Of a stretch of 13,557 bases of DNA, positions 1 to 7,579 are shown one piece after another (positions within the stretch are counted from its first letter, which is position 1; every line of letters starts with the position of its first letter). The DNA is taken from the NCBI GenBank assembly GCA_903940375.1, contig CAJAKT010000342.1, positions 1 through 13,557 on the forward strand. Direction: 5' to 3'. Under the pieces are notes generated by a model. That model was not told the DNA's origin, did not search any database, and saw only the letters and a program-made list of their open reading frames with translations. The stretch is from an uncultured bacterium (GTDB lineage: Bacteria; Actinomycetota; Actinomycetes; S36-B12). Made by a program: the position numbers and the translations under genes.

Positions 1-1948
1 CGTCCAGTCGGATGACTTCCCAGGAGTCCTTGTTCTGAAGTGCGTCGGGGACGACTCGCTTGACGGTGCCCGATGCGGTCGCGAGTGCCAGGCCGCCGGA
101 CTCGTCAAGGGTGGTCAGGCACAGCGGCTGCTCGCCCGGCGGCAGGTCGACGAACGCGCCCAGAGGTGCCCCGGCAGAGAGTGCGGGCACACCCGACACA
201 GCCGGCATCGCCGGCAGGTCGATAGCCCGCAGGCGGATGAGGCGACCAGCGCTCGTGACAAGTCCGAACTCGCCCCGCGAGGTCGCAGGAATGGCGCTGA
301 CGATGACATCGTGAGACGCACGCTGGTCGTGCGCGGAGTCGCCAGCGGCGCTGGTGTCGGGGGTGCGCGCCAGCAGGCCGGTGCTCGAGAGCAGCACCAC
401 ACAGGGCTCGTCATGCACTTCCAGCGGAACGGCCGCGGTGACCGGCGTGGCGGATGCCTCCATCAGCAGGGTGCGCCGCGGTGTCGCGTGCGACTGGGCA
501 ACGGATGCGAGCTCGTCGGAGACGGCTGCCCGCAGGACGTTCTCGTCGTCCAGGAGTTCGGTGAGTGCGGAGATCTCGCGTCGCAGTTCGTCGCCCTCCT
601 TCTCCAGCTCTATCCGGGAGAACCGGGTCAGCCGGCGGAGCGGCATGTCGAGAATGTACGTAGCCTGCGTCTCGGAGAGGTCGAAGACGCTCATGAGCCG
701 GTCCTTGGCGGCAGCCGCGTCATCGGACTCTCGGATGAGCTGGATCACCTCGTCGATGTCGAGGATCGCGACCAGCAAGCCTTCGACGAGGTGAAGGCGG
801 GCCTCGGCCTTCGTGCGGCGGAAGGCACTGCGACGACGCACGACGATGAGTCGGTGATCGATCCAGACCCGCAGCATCTGCATCAGGCCAAGGGTCTGCG
901 GCTGTCCGTCGACAAGGGCAACGGCGTTGACGTTGACCGCATCCTCCATCGGCGTCATCTTGAACAGGTGCTCCAGCACCGCCTCGGGGTGGAAGCCGTT
1001 CTTGATCTCGATCACCAGATGAAGTCCGCTGTCGCCATCGGTCAGGTCGACGACATCGCTGATGCCCTGGAGCTTCTTGGACAGGACGGCGTCCTTGATG
1101 CGGTCGATGACCCGCTCAGGCCCGACGTTGAAGGGCAGCTCGGTCACGATGATGCCGCGACGTCGGGGAGTGATCTGCTCGACGCGGGTGCGGGCTCGCA
1201 CCTTGAAGCTGCCGCGACCGGTCTCGTATGCGTCGCGCACCCCGTCGAGGCCGATGATCACACCGCCGCCGGGGAAGTCGGGGCCGGGAATGAACGTCAT
1301 GAGGGTCTCGAGCGTGGCGTCGGGATTGTGCAGCAGGTGGCGCGCGCCGTTGAGAACCTCGCCGATGTTGTGCGGCACCAGGTTCGTGGCCATTCCGACG
1401 GCGATGCCGGAGGCGCCGTTGACGAGCAGGTTTGGGATTGCGGCGGGCAGGACCTCAGGCTCGGTCTCGCGCCCGTCGTAGTTGGGACCGAAGTCAACGA
1501 CGTCCTCGTCGAGACCGGCTGTCATATCCATCGCGGGAGTGGCTAGCCGAGCCTCGGTGTAGCGCATGGCGGCCGGACCGTCATCGAGTGAGCCGAAGTT
1601 GCCGTGGCCATCGACCATGGGCAGCCGAAGCGTGAATGGCTGCGCCATGCGGACGAGGGCGTCGTAGATGGCGGAGTCACCGTGCGGATGCAGCCGGCCC
1701 ATGACCTCGCCGACGACGCGGGCGCTCTTGACGTGTCCGCGCTCGGGGCGCAGGCCCATCTGGGCCATCTGGAACAGGATGCGCCGCTGGACCGGCTTGA
1801 GGCCGTCACGTGCATCCGGCAGGGCGCGGGCGTAGATGACGGAGTAGGCGTACTCGAGGAAGGAGCCGCGCATCTCGTCGGAGACATCGACGTCGACGAT
1901 GCGGCCGTGACCGGGTGCCTCGGCGTTGCGCGTCGTGCGGCGTGCCAT
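1..1948 (-). CDS. parC: DNA topoisomerase IV subunit A (ParC/GyrA-like), 3' end outside window
   Basis: Breakage-reunion subunit of a type IIA topoisomerase, which would work with a ParE/GyrB-type ATPase to relax and decatenate DNA. Translating the minus strand from the ATG at 1948 gives 649 open codons running off the left edge, so the C-terminus is missing. Visible landmarks are the N-terminal EYAYSVIYARALPDARDGLKP block (residues ~32-52), the quinolone-determining stretch GRLHPHGDSAIYD (84-96) and the active-site tyrosine Tyr130 in AAMRYTEAR. Ser92 and Asp96, equivalent to E. coli GyrA Ser83 and Asp87, are the unmutated forms. The beta-pinwheel C-terminal domain begins near residue 510; its visible part has no GyrA box (QRGGKG-like), which favours ParC over GyrA. 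A Shine-Dalgarno AGAGGA lies 4 nt upstream. It follows the psuG-psuK pair on the same strand after 62 nt. That it is a type IIA A subunit is certain; ParC rather than GyrA is likely. Confidence 0.93.
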   Translation of the reverse strand, partial: MARRTTRNAEAPGHGRIVDVDVSDEMRGSFLEYAYSVIYARALPDARDGLKPVQRRILFQMAQMGLRPERGHVKSARVVGEVMGRLHPHGDSAIYDALVRMAQPFTLRLPMVDGHGNFGSLDDGPAAMRYTEARLATPAMDMTAGLDEDVVDFGPNYDGRETEPEVLPAAIPNLLVNGASGIAVGMATNLVPHNIGEVLNGARHLLHNPDATLETLMTFIPGPDFPGGGVIIGLDGVRDAYETGRGSFKVRARTRVEQITPRRRGIIVTELPFNVGPERVIDRIKDAVLSKKLQGISDVVDLTDGDSGLHLVIEIKNGFHPEAVLEHLFKMTPMEDAVNVNAVALVDGQPQTLGLMQMLRVWIDHRLIVVRRRSAFRRTKAEARLHLVEGLLVAILDIDEVIQLIRESDDAAAAKDRLMSVFDLSETQATYILDMPLRRLTRFSRIELEKEGDELRREISALTELLDDENVLRAAVSDELASVAQSHATPRRTLLMEASATPVTAAVPLEVHDEPCVVLLSSTGLLARTPDTSAAGDSAHDQRASHDVIVSAIPATSRGEFGLVTSAGRLIRLRAIDLPAMPAVSGVPALSAGAPLGAFVDLPPGEQPLCLTTLDESGGLALATASGTVKRVVPDALQNKDSWEVIRLD

Positions 1949-1952
1949 GGAT

Positions 1953-1958
1953 TCCTCT
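1953..1958 (-). promoter_or_regulatory. Ribosome binding site of parC
   Basis: On the minus strand the sequence AGAGGA lies 4 nt before the parC ATG. It is one of the few clear Shine-Dalgarno sequences in the window, so parC is probably translated from a leadered mRNA. It fixes the start at 1948. Confidence 0.65.
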
Positions 1959-1965
1959 CATAGAT

Positions 1966-1986
1966 CGATCCGCGGGAAGCGGATCG
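1966..1986 (-). other. Perfect 8-bp hairpin between psuK and parC
   Basis: CGATCCGC (1966-1973) and GCGGATCG (1979-1986) form a perfect inverted repeat with a 5-nt loop. It sits 25 nt past the psuK stop and 17 nt before the parC start on the minus strand. No T-run follows in the direction of transcription, so it is not a classical intrinsic terminator. It could be a weak or U-less terminator, an mRNA processing or stability stem, or a structure in the parC leader. The pairing is seen directly; the role is inferred. Confidence 0.45.
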
Positions 1987-1999
1987 GGCTGCGTGCCTG

Positions 2000-2005
2000 A
2001 TTCTG
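2000..2005 (-). promoter_or_regulatory. Possible -10 element for parC
   Basis: Read on the minus strand, CAGAAT lies just after the psuK stop and 51 nt before the parC ATG. The same hexamer precedes the divergently encoded GNAT fusion gene at 3899-3904. A start about 7 nt downstream would give parC a leader of roughly 45 nt that includes the 1966-1986 hairpin. No convincing -35 was seen, so this is tentative. Confidence 0.25.
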
Positions 2006-2010
2006 TCGCG

Positions 2011-2895
2011 TCAGCGCACCAGAGGGCCCGCACCGACACGGCCAACGGCCCGTGCGGCGAGGCGCTGACCCTCGGATACGGACATCGCGAGGGACGAACC
2101 GGCCAGCCAGGCCGGCAGGAAGCCGGCCGTGAAGGCGTCTCCGGCTCCGGTCGTGTCGACCACGTCATGTCGGGGTGCCGGCTCGGCGACGTGGCCGTGG
2201 GCATCCCTGGCGAGTACGCCACGTGCACCGATCTTGACCACGACGGTCGGCACGAGGTCGATCAGTTCGTCCACACCCTCGTGTGGATCCTCGCGCCCGC
2301 TGAGCACCGCCGCCTCGTTCTCGTTCGCGAGCAGGAGGTGGAAACGGGGGAGCAGGTCGAGGAACATCGGCAGGTTTGCCCGCAGGGGGGCCGCCGAGGC
2401 CGGGTCGAGGCTGCGGGATGCTCCAGCGGCGACGGCCAGGTCCAGCACGGCGAGGCCGACGGCGGTGGTTGCCGGATTCATCAGGGTGTAGCCGGACAGA
2501 TGGACGTGGGAGTCCGCGGTGATGATCTCGCGGAGGGGCTCCACGATGAGTGCAGCGTTCGCCCCTGAGTCGGGGAACATCGTTCGCTCACGTCGTCGGT
2601 CGACGATGACAACACAGGTACCAGTCGGGTGCGTGGGGGATGTCTGGAGCCGGACGTCGACACCCGCGGAGACGAGTTCCGCGCGAATACCGGATCCGAA
2701 CTCGTCATCGCCCACGCAACCCACGAGTGTCACGGGCTTACCGTCGATCGCCATCCATGCCGCCGTGTTCGCCGCAACCCCGCCGGGCTGCAGGGTGATG
2801 TTCGCCGGGGTGTCGGATGCGTAGGCGATATCGCTGTCGATGACAGCGGTCACGTCCATCATGACGTCACCAATGACGATGCATCTGCTGGCCAT
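2011..2895 (-). CDS. psuK: PfkB-family sugar kinase, probable pseudouridine kinase
   Basis: A 294-residue ribokinase/PfkB-fold kinase of normal family length. Seen: the N-terminal glycine motif PGGVAANTA (37-45), the NENEA block (191-195) and the C-terminal signature DTTGAGDAF (247-255), with Asp253 as catalytic base and the glycines forming the anion hole. The family phosphorylates sugars or nucleosides with ATP. The sequence alone does not fix the substrate, but its start lies 6 nt past the stop of the pseudouridine-5'-phosphate glycosidase gene. In E. coli PsuK makes pseudouridine 5'-phosphate, which PsuG then cleaves, so pseudouridine is the likeliest substrate. There is no strong Shine-Dalgarno before the ATG, so translation is probably coupled to psuG. 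Alternatives are ribokinase or another nucleoside kinase. The family call is very secure; the substrate is an inference from context. Confidence 0.88.
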   Translation of the reverse strand: MASRCIVIGDVMMDVTAVIDSDIAYASDTPANITLQPGGVAANTAAWMAIDGKPVTLVGCVGDDEFGSGIRAELVSAGVDVRLQTSPTHPTGTCVVIVDRRRERTMFPDSGANAALIVEPLREIITADSHVHLSGYTLMNPATTAVGLAVLDLAVAAGASRSLDPASAAPLRANLPMFLDLLPRFHLLLANENEAAVLSGREDPHEGVDELIDLVPTVVVKIGARGVLARDAHGHVAEPAPRHDVVDTTGAGDAFTAGFLPAWLAGSSLAMSVSEGQRLAARAVGRVGAGPLVR

Positions 2896-2901
2896 GGGTC
2901 G

Positions 2902-3828
2902 CTAGGAATTCGGCTGGGTGTCGGCAACCGCGATGCGCGCGGCCAGTTCGGCATTGCGGACGATGATCTGCTCGTTGACGATGAGGCTGGCCCCATGCGA
3001 CGCGCGGTGGAAGTGGTCAAGCAGGAACGGAGTGACGTCCTTGCCCGTGATGTTGCGAGCGGAGGCGAGCCGCAGCCCCTCCTCGAGGACCTGGTCGTGC
3101 ACGTCCGGATCCAGCTGCTCCTCGATGGGCAGGGGGTTCGCCACGACGAGCGCCGACGGAATCCGCAGTCGTCCACGCGCATGCATGACATCGGCGACAT
3201 CCTGCGCGGTGTCGACGGACCAGTCGACGGCGAAGCCGGAGTCGGTGAGGTAGAAGCCGGGGAAGCGGTGTGTCCCGAAGCCGAGGACTCCGACATTCAA
3301 GGTCTCGAGGCGCTCGAGGGTGGCACCGACGTCGAGGATCGACTTCACTCCGGAGCAGACGACGGTCACGGGGGTCACGGCGAGCGTGTTGAGGTCTGCG
3401 GACTCGTCCCAGCTGTCACGAGCCTCGCGATGGACACCGCCCAGGCCCCCGGTGGCGAAGACGCGGATGCCGACGAGCGCAGCGAGGTGACTGGTCGCCG
3501 CGACCGTGGTGGCACCGCTGCCGCCGCGACTGATCAGCGTGGCGATGTCGCGGACGCTGACCTTGACGACATCGTCGCGATTGGCGACCTGGTCGAGCGC
3601 CCTCTCATCGAGGCCGACGTGAACACAGCCGTCGAGGATGGCGATCGTCGCGGGCACCGCACCCCGGGACCGCACGATGTCCTCGACCTCAGCCGCAACC
3701 CGCAGGTTCTCGGGCCGGGGGAGGCCGTGGCTGATGATCGTGGACTCCAGGGCTACGACGGCAGTACCCGCAGCCAGGGCGTCTTGGACCTCTTCGGTGA
3801 CCGTGATCAGGTCAGGCTCGCTTGTCAC
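2902..3828 (-). CDS. psuG: Pseudouridine-5'-phosphate glycosidase
   Basis: Cleaves the C-C glycosidic bond of pseudouridine 5'-phosphate to uracil and ribose 5-phosphate, in the cytoplasm, with a divalent metal. The 308-residue length matches the family. Family hallmarks are present: ALESTIISHGLPRPEN (26-41), GAVPATIAILDG (56-67), the RGGSGATTV loop (101-109), ATGGLGGVHRE (125-135), SADL (143-146) and VCSGVKSILD (157-166). By comparison with E. coli PsuG, Glu28, Asp145 (metal), Lys162 (Schiff-base lysine) and Asn285 are the expected active-site residues, so the enzyme looks intact. The GTG start was chosen because it gives the normal N-terminus. A TAGGGT hexamer ends 6 nt before it and there is no Shine-Dalgarno, which suggests leaderless transcription. 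It is the first gene of psuG-psuK and may read on into parC. It is divergent from the GNAT fusion gene. Confidence 0.96.
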   Translation of the reverse strand: MTSEPDLITVTEEVQDALAAGTAVVALESTIISHGLPRPENLRVAAEVEDIVRSRGAVPATIAILDGCVHVGLDERALDQVANRDDVVKVSVRDIATLISRGGSGATTVAATSHLAALVGIRVFATGGLGGVHREARDSWDESADLNTLAVTPVTVVCSGVKSILDVGATLERLETLNVGVLGFGTHRFPGFYLTDSGFAVDWSVDTAQDVADVMHARGRLRIPSALVVANPLPIEEQLDPDVHDQVLEEGLRLASARNITGKDVTPFLLDHFHRASHGASLIVNEQIIVRNAELAARIAVADTQPNS

Positions 3829-3834
3829 GGCTCG

Positions 3835-3840
3835 ACCCTA
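3835..3840 (-). promoter_or_regulatory. -10 element of psuG, probably leaderless
   Basis: TAGGGT on the minus strand fits the actinobacterial TANNNT -10 pattern. Six nucleotides then separate it from the GTG of psuG, placing the expected transcription start at or next to the start codon. No Shine-Dalgarno is present. Confidence 0.55.
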
Positions 3841-3898
3841 CCCGCGAGCCGCCGCGGGGCGCACGCGCCGGGGTCGCCTTCGAGGGGTCGAAAGGCGA

Positions 3899-3904
3899 CA
3901 GAAT
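3899..3904 (+). promoter_or_regulatory. -10-like element of the GNAT fusion gene
   Basis: CAGAAT is followed by 6 nt and then the GTG at 3911. This is the same geometry as the psuG promoter on the other strand and suggests a leaderless mRNA. The first base deviates from TANNNT and no -35 is evident. Confidence 0.42.
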
Positions 3905-3910
3905 GGGCAC

Positions 3911-6313
3911 GTGACGGAATCGGGTTACCCGCTGGAGTGGGAGGCAGACGTCCTGCTACGTGACGGGCATCCGGTCCGACTCCGCCCGATCGGGCCTGAC
4001 GACGCTGCGGGGCTGCGGCGTTTCCACTCGTCGCTCTCGGCCCAGACCGTCTACTTCCGGTTCTTCTCGGCCAAGCCGGAACTCACAGATGCCGATGTTG
4101 AGTACTTCACGCATGTCGACCATCAGTCGCGGGTTGCCCTGATCGTGCTCGATCAGGGTGAGATCTGCGGCGTCGGGCGGTTCGACGCCCTCGGCGACGG
4201 CAGCGCCGAGATCGCATTCATCATCCGCGACGATCTGCAGGGACTCGGCCTTGGCTCGATACTTCTCGAGCACCTCGCGGCCGCGGCGCGCGAGCGGCAC
4301 GTCACCAGGTTCGTCGCCGAGGTCCTGCCCGCGAACAGTCGGATGCTGGCGACCTTCCGCGAGGCCGGCTACGAACTGTCACAGCACCGCGAGGAAGACG
4401 TCATCGCGGTCTCGTTCGAGATCGAGCCGACGGCATCGAGCACTGCGGTCACGGCCGGACGGGAGCACCGTGCGGAGGCGCGATCCGTGCAGCGACTGCT
4501 GCAGCCGCGCTCCGTGGCCGTGGTTGGGGCATCGCGCACTGCTGGTGGCCTGGGACACCTGCTGCTGGAGAATCTCGTGGCCGGGGGCTTCGCCGGCGAC
4601 CTTGTCGCCGTGCACCCCATCGCCGACACGATCGCAGGAGTGCGGTGCGTGCGGTCGTTGGCTGACGCGGGTGCGGATATCGATGTTGCCGTCGTGGTCG
4701 TGCCGGCAGACGCGGTGGCGGACGTCATGGCTGACGCGGCTGCGGCCGGAGTGCATGCGCTGGTCGTGGTCTCTGGCGGATTCGGTGATGCCGGGCCGGA
4801 AGGTCTCGCGCTACAGGCAGATCTCGTTGCCACAGCGCATGCGTCGGGCATGCGTGTCGTGGGGCCCAATGCGCTGGGCCTGATCAACACGTCTCCTGAT
4901 GTACGGCTCAACGCCTCTCTCGTGACACGCATGCCCGACGTCGGGCGAGTCGGCTTCTTCTGTCAGTCCGGTGCCCTGGGGTCGACAATCCTCGAGCGGT
5001 TCAGTGAGCGCGGGCTCGGCCTGTCCACCTTCGTCTCGGCTGGCAACCGTGCAGACATCTCCGGCAATGATCTCCTGCAGTACTGGGAGGAGGACCCGAG
5101 CACGGATCAGGTCCTGCTGTATCTGGAGTCGATCGGCAATGCGCGCAAGTTCGCCAGGCTCGTGCACCGGATGGCGCATGTGAAGCCAGTGGCGATGGTG
5201 AGAACGGGCGGGTCCGGGCAAGCGCACCCGCTCGGGCACGCCGTTGCGAGCACGGGGCTCATGCAGCGCGATGTCGACCAGATTCTCGCGGCGTGCGGGC
5301 TCATCGTGGTCGACAACGTCGATGCGCTCATCGACGTCGGGCGCGTTGCGACGGCCCAGCCGCTTCCTGCGTCACCCGGCGTTGCCATCGTCGGCAACAG
5401 CGACGCGCTGGCCGTGCTGGCGGTCAATGCCCTGTCGCGGACGAGACTGCACGCGGCCGCATCGCCTGTCACCTTTGCGCGACGTGAGTCAGCAGATGCG
5501 TTCGAGTCGGGTGTGCGTGCGGCAATGGCAGACCCGGCCGTGGGCTCGGTCCTGGCTATCTATGTACCCGCCGCCGAGCTCGATGCCGACGCTTCGATCA
5601 GAGCTGCGCTGCGGGCCTGTGCCGAGTGCGGCAGGGATGCAGGCAAGCCCGTGGTCGCGGTGATGCGGCGTGACGCACGTCTCGATGACTACGGAATCCC
5701 GGCCTTCGAGGACGTGGAGGCCGCTGTTCATTCACTCGAGGCACTCACCTGGCTCGCGGAATGGCGGGTCGTGGACACCCGCGCGAGTGCCGAGGTGACG
5801 ACATGGCACGACCATCCTGGTGGCACGCCGACTCTTGAGCCGGGCACGATCGCAGGTGAGCCGGCAGCACGGCTCCTCTCCGAGGCGGGATCGTCACGGG
5901 TGTCCATCGATCCGGAGTCGCCCGGGACCATTGGCTGCCGGATCAGGCTGGTGGAGGACCCGCTGTTCGGTCCGGTGGTGATCGTGTCCGTTGACGATCC
6001 CGTTGCGGAGGCGCTCGACGACCGTGCCTGCCGTCTCGCGCCCGTCACGGTCGTGGCCGCACGCGACATGCTGAGCAGCGTGGCTGCCCGTGATGTCGCG
6101 GTGCAGGCGGACATGGACCGTGAGGCGGCTTTCACGGCGCTTGCGCAGGTGATCAGCGACGTGAGCCGTCTGCACAATCTGCTGCCCGGGGTGACGTCAG
6201 CGGATCTGCGGCATGTCAATGTCCGGCCGGGCGGTGTCGTGGTACTCGGCGACGTCGCCATCGCAGTCTCGGACCAGGCCGTTGTTGCGGATCCGACCGC
6301 CCGCCGCCTGTGA
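3911..6313 (+). CDS. GNAT acetyltransferase fused to degenerate NDP-forming acyl-CoA synthetase (Pat-like)
   Basis: An 800-residue two-part protein. Residues ~12-172 are a GNAT acetyltransferase with the acetyl-CoA loop RDDLQGLGLG (106-115) and an acidic residue, Glu100, on the preceding strand. Residues ~195-330 resemble the CoA-binding domain (VAVVGASR 202-209, VGPNALGLIN 317-326). Residues ~345-620 are the two succinyl-CoA-ligase-like domains (CQSGALG 351-357, VAIVGNSDAL 491-500). Residues ~650-790 match only the last part of an ATP-grasp domain. The phospho-histidine segment, usually SHTG, reads ASTG (446-449), so the catalytic His is absent and the synthetase should be inactive. This is the logic of Salmonella Pat, which acetylates acyl-CoA synthetase lysines. 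The GTG at 3911 was chosen over upstream codons because those lie inside psuG on the other strand and add no domain. The protein heads a five-gene run; its TGA overlaps the next GTG by 4 nt. Confidence 0.88.
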   Translation: MTESGYPLEWEADVLLRDGHPVRLRPIGPDDAAGLRRFHSSLSAQTVYFRFFSAKPELTDADVEYFTHVDHQSRVALIVLDQGEICGVGRFDALGDGSAEIAFIIRDDLQGLGLGSILLEHLAAAARERHVTRFVAEVLPANSRMLATFREAGYELSQHREEDVIAVSFEIEPTASSTAVTAGREHRAEARSVQRLLQPRSVAVVGASRTAGGLGHLLLENLVAGGFAGDLVAVHPIADTIAGVRCVRSLADAGADIDVAVVVVPADAVADVMADAAAAGVHALVVVSGGFGDAGPEGLALQADLVATAHASGMRVVGPNALGLINTSPDVRLNASLVTRMPDVGRVGFFCQSGALGSTILERFSERGLGLSTFVSAGNRADISGNDLLQYWEEDPSTDQVLLYLESIGNARKFARLVHRMAHVKPVAMVRTGGSGQAHPLGHAVASTGLMQRDVDQILAACGLIVVDNVDALIDVGRVATAQPLPASPGVAIVGNSDALAVLAVNALSRTRLHAAASPVTFARRESADAFESGVRAAMADPAVGSVLAIYVPAAELDADASIRAALRACAECGRDAGKPVVAVMRRDARLDDYGIPAFEDVEAAVHSLEALTWLAEWRVVDTRASAEVTTWHDHPGGTPTLEPGTIAGEPAARLLSEAGSSRVSIDPESPGTIGCRIRLVEDPLFGPVVIVSVDDPVAEALDDRACRLAPVTVVAARDMLSSVAARDVAVQADMDREAAFTALAQVISDVSRLHNLLPGVTSADLRHVNVRPGGVVVLGDVAIAVSDQAVVADPTARRL

Positions 6314-7560
6314 CCGCGCCCCCGCTGGCTGATCCGATCAGCCCGGTTGTACGCAGGATCCTGCTGGGCAACACCCTGTCGGCGATCGGCAGCGGGATGA
6401 CCGTCCCGTTGCTGATCGTGTACCTCGGTCAGGTGCGTGGACTCGGGACGGGCATCGCTGGTCTTGTCGTCGCCTACATGGCGGTCGTATCCCTTGTTGT
6501 CATGCCGGCCACAGGCATCGTCGTCGACCGGTTCGGACCGCGCCCCGCCCTCATCGGCGGCCTGCTCACCGAAGCCGTCGGCGTGGCCCTGCTTACGCAG
6601 GTGGAATCGACCGCCACGGCATTCGCCGTCGCAACCGTCGTGTCACTCGGTGCATCGTTCACCTGGAGTCCGCAATCGGCACTGCTGGGACGCCTGACAA
6701 CGACGGAGGAACGCCAGCGGGTATTCGGGATCCAGTTCATGCTCCTGAACCTGGGCATCGGGATCGGCGGCATTGTCGCGGCCCTCGTCGTGGACGTGAC
6801 GTCGACATCAACGTTCACGATCCTCTACGTCGCTGATGCCCTGACGTACCTGTTGTATGTCGGCGTACTCCTCACCCTCCGCGGCATCGGGGTCGGCCCC
6901 GCGCCCGCCGTCGAAGGGGCTCCCGAGGATGCGGGCTACCGCGATGTCCTGCGCGATCGCGTTCTGCTCCGAATCGCGATCCTCGCCCTCGTGCTGCTGA
7001 CGTGCGGATACGGCTCCCTCGAGGTCGGAATGCCGGTCATCATCACCGTCGTCAACGGCCTGCCGGTCTCGTGGGTCGCGATTGCCTTCACGGTGAACAC
7101 CGGCACCATCGTCGTCATGCAGCTCGGGGTGCTCCGCCTGATCCGTGGTCGGTCGCGCAGCAGGCTGATGGCTCTCGTCGCCGTCCTGTGGGCACTCTCG
7201 TGGCTCATTCTGGGCGCTTCGGGTCTCTTGCCGGTCGCCCTGGCCATCGTCGCCATCTGCCTGTCCACTCTGGTGTTCGCGGTGGGCGAGACGCTGTGGG
7301 CACCGATCATGCCGGCGATCGTCAACGACCTCGCACCCGACCATCTGCGCGGCCGGTACAACTCCGTGCAGAGTCTCGTGTGGGGGATCTCGGGTGCACT
7401 CGGGCCCGGACTGGCCGGGCTGCTGCTCGGAGCCGGTCTGGTCGGGCTGTGGATCCCGCTCGTCGTGGTCGGCTGCCTCGGTGCCGGGGTACTCGCGCTG
7501 GGCCTGCGTTCGCACCTGACACCTGCACTCGACGGACGTGCGGGGGACGCGGGGCCGTGA
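6310..7560 (+). CDS. MFS transporter (multidrug/efflux-like)
   Basis: A 416-residue integral membrane protein with about 11-12 hydrophobic segments, as expected for the major facilitator superfamily. The loop after the second segment carries a DRFGPRP motif (73-79), a form of MFS motif A. A charged central cytoplasmic loop lies around residues 190-222. DHLRGRYNSV (344-353) resembles the conserved cytoplasmic loop in the second half of MFS drug exporters. The substrate cannot be told; the overall look is that of proton-driven drug or metabolite exporters. The GTG start overlaps the TGA of the GNAT fusion gene (GTGA) and has no Shine-Dalgarno, so translation is probably coupled. A short hydrophilic tail ends 19 nt before the DUF5998 start. 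Confidence 0.9.
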   Translation: MTAPPLADPISPVVRRILLGNTLSAIGSGMTVPLLIVYLGQVRGLGTGIAGLVVAYMAVVSLVVMPATGIVVDRFGPRPALIGGLLTEAVGVALLTQVESTATAFAVATVVSLGASFTWSPQSALLGRLTTTEERQRVFGIQFMLLNLGIGIGGIVAALVVDVTSTSTFTILYVADALTYLLYVGVLLTLRGIGVGPAPAVEGAPEDAGYRDVLRDRVLLRIAILALVLLTCGYGSLEVGMPVIITVVNGLPVSWVAIAFTVNTGTIVVMQLGVLRLIRGRSRSRLMALVAVLWALSWLILGASGLLPVALAIVAICLSTLVFAVGETLWAPIMPAIVNDLAPDHLRGRYNSVQSLVWGISGALGPGLAGLLLGAGLVGLWIPLVVVGCLGAGVLALGLRSHLTPALDGRAGDAGP

Positions 7561-7579
7561 GGGGTGGAAGGATGCTGTC

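Larger units (their letters stand above)
3829..3910. promoter_or_regulatory. 82-bp divergent intergenic region, psuG versus GNAT fusion gene
   Basis: The spacer separates two divergent GTG-initiated genes and must hold both promoters. Each gene has a -10-like hexamer ending exactly 6 nt before its start codon: TAGGGT on the minus strand at 3835-3840 and CAGAAT on the plus strand at 3899-3904. I saw no clear -35 boxes and no obvious operator palindrome in between. Confidence 0.6.

Noticed and set aside
311..1546. 411-codon plus-strand open frame
   Set aside because: It is antisense to parC. Its product has no recognisable domain, while the minus strand encodes a textbook topoisomerase; high GC at third positions opens the mirror frame.
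1966..1986. Calling the 1966-1986 hairpin an intrinsic terminator
   Set aside because: The stem is perfect but no T-run follows on the transcribed strand, so it is listed only as a hairpin.
3638..3910. N-terminal extension of the GNAT fusion gene
   Set aside because: It overlaps psuG on the other strand, has no domain, and would place the start upstream of the CAGAAT promoter element. The GTG at 3911 gives the natural GNAT N-terminus.
2629..3963. 444-codon plus-strand open frame
   Set aside because: It runs antisense across psuK and psuG and into the divergent promoter. The sequence is Asp/Gly/His/Arg-rich and without domains.
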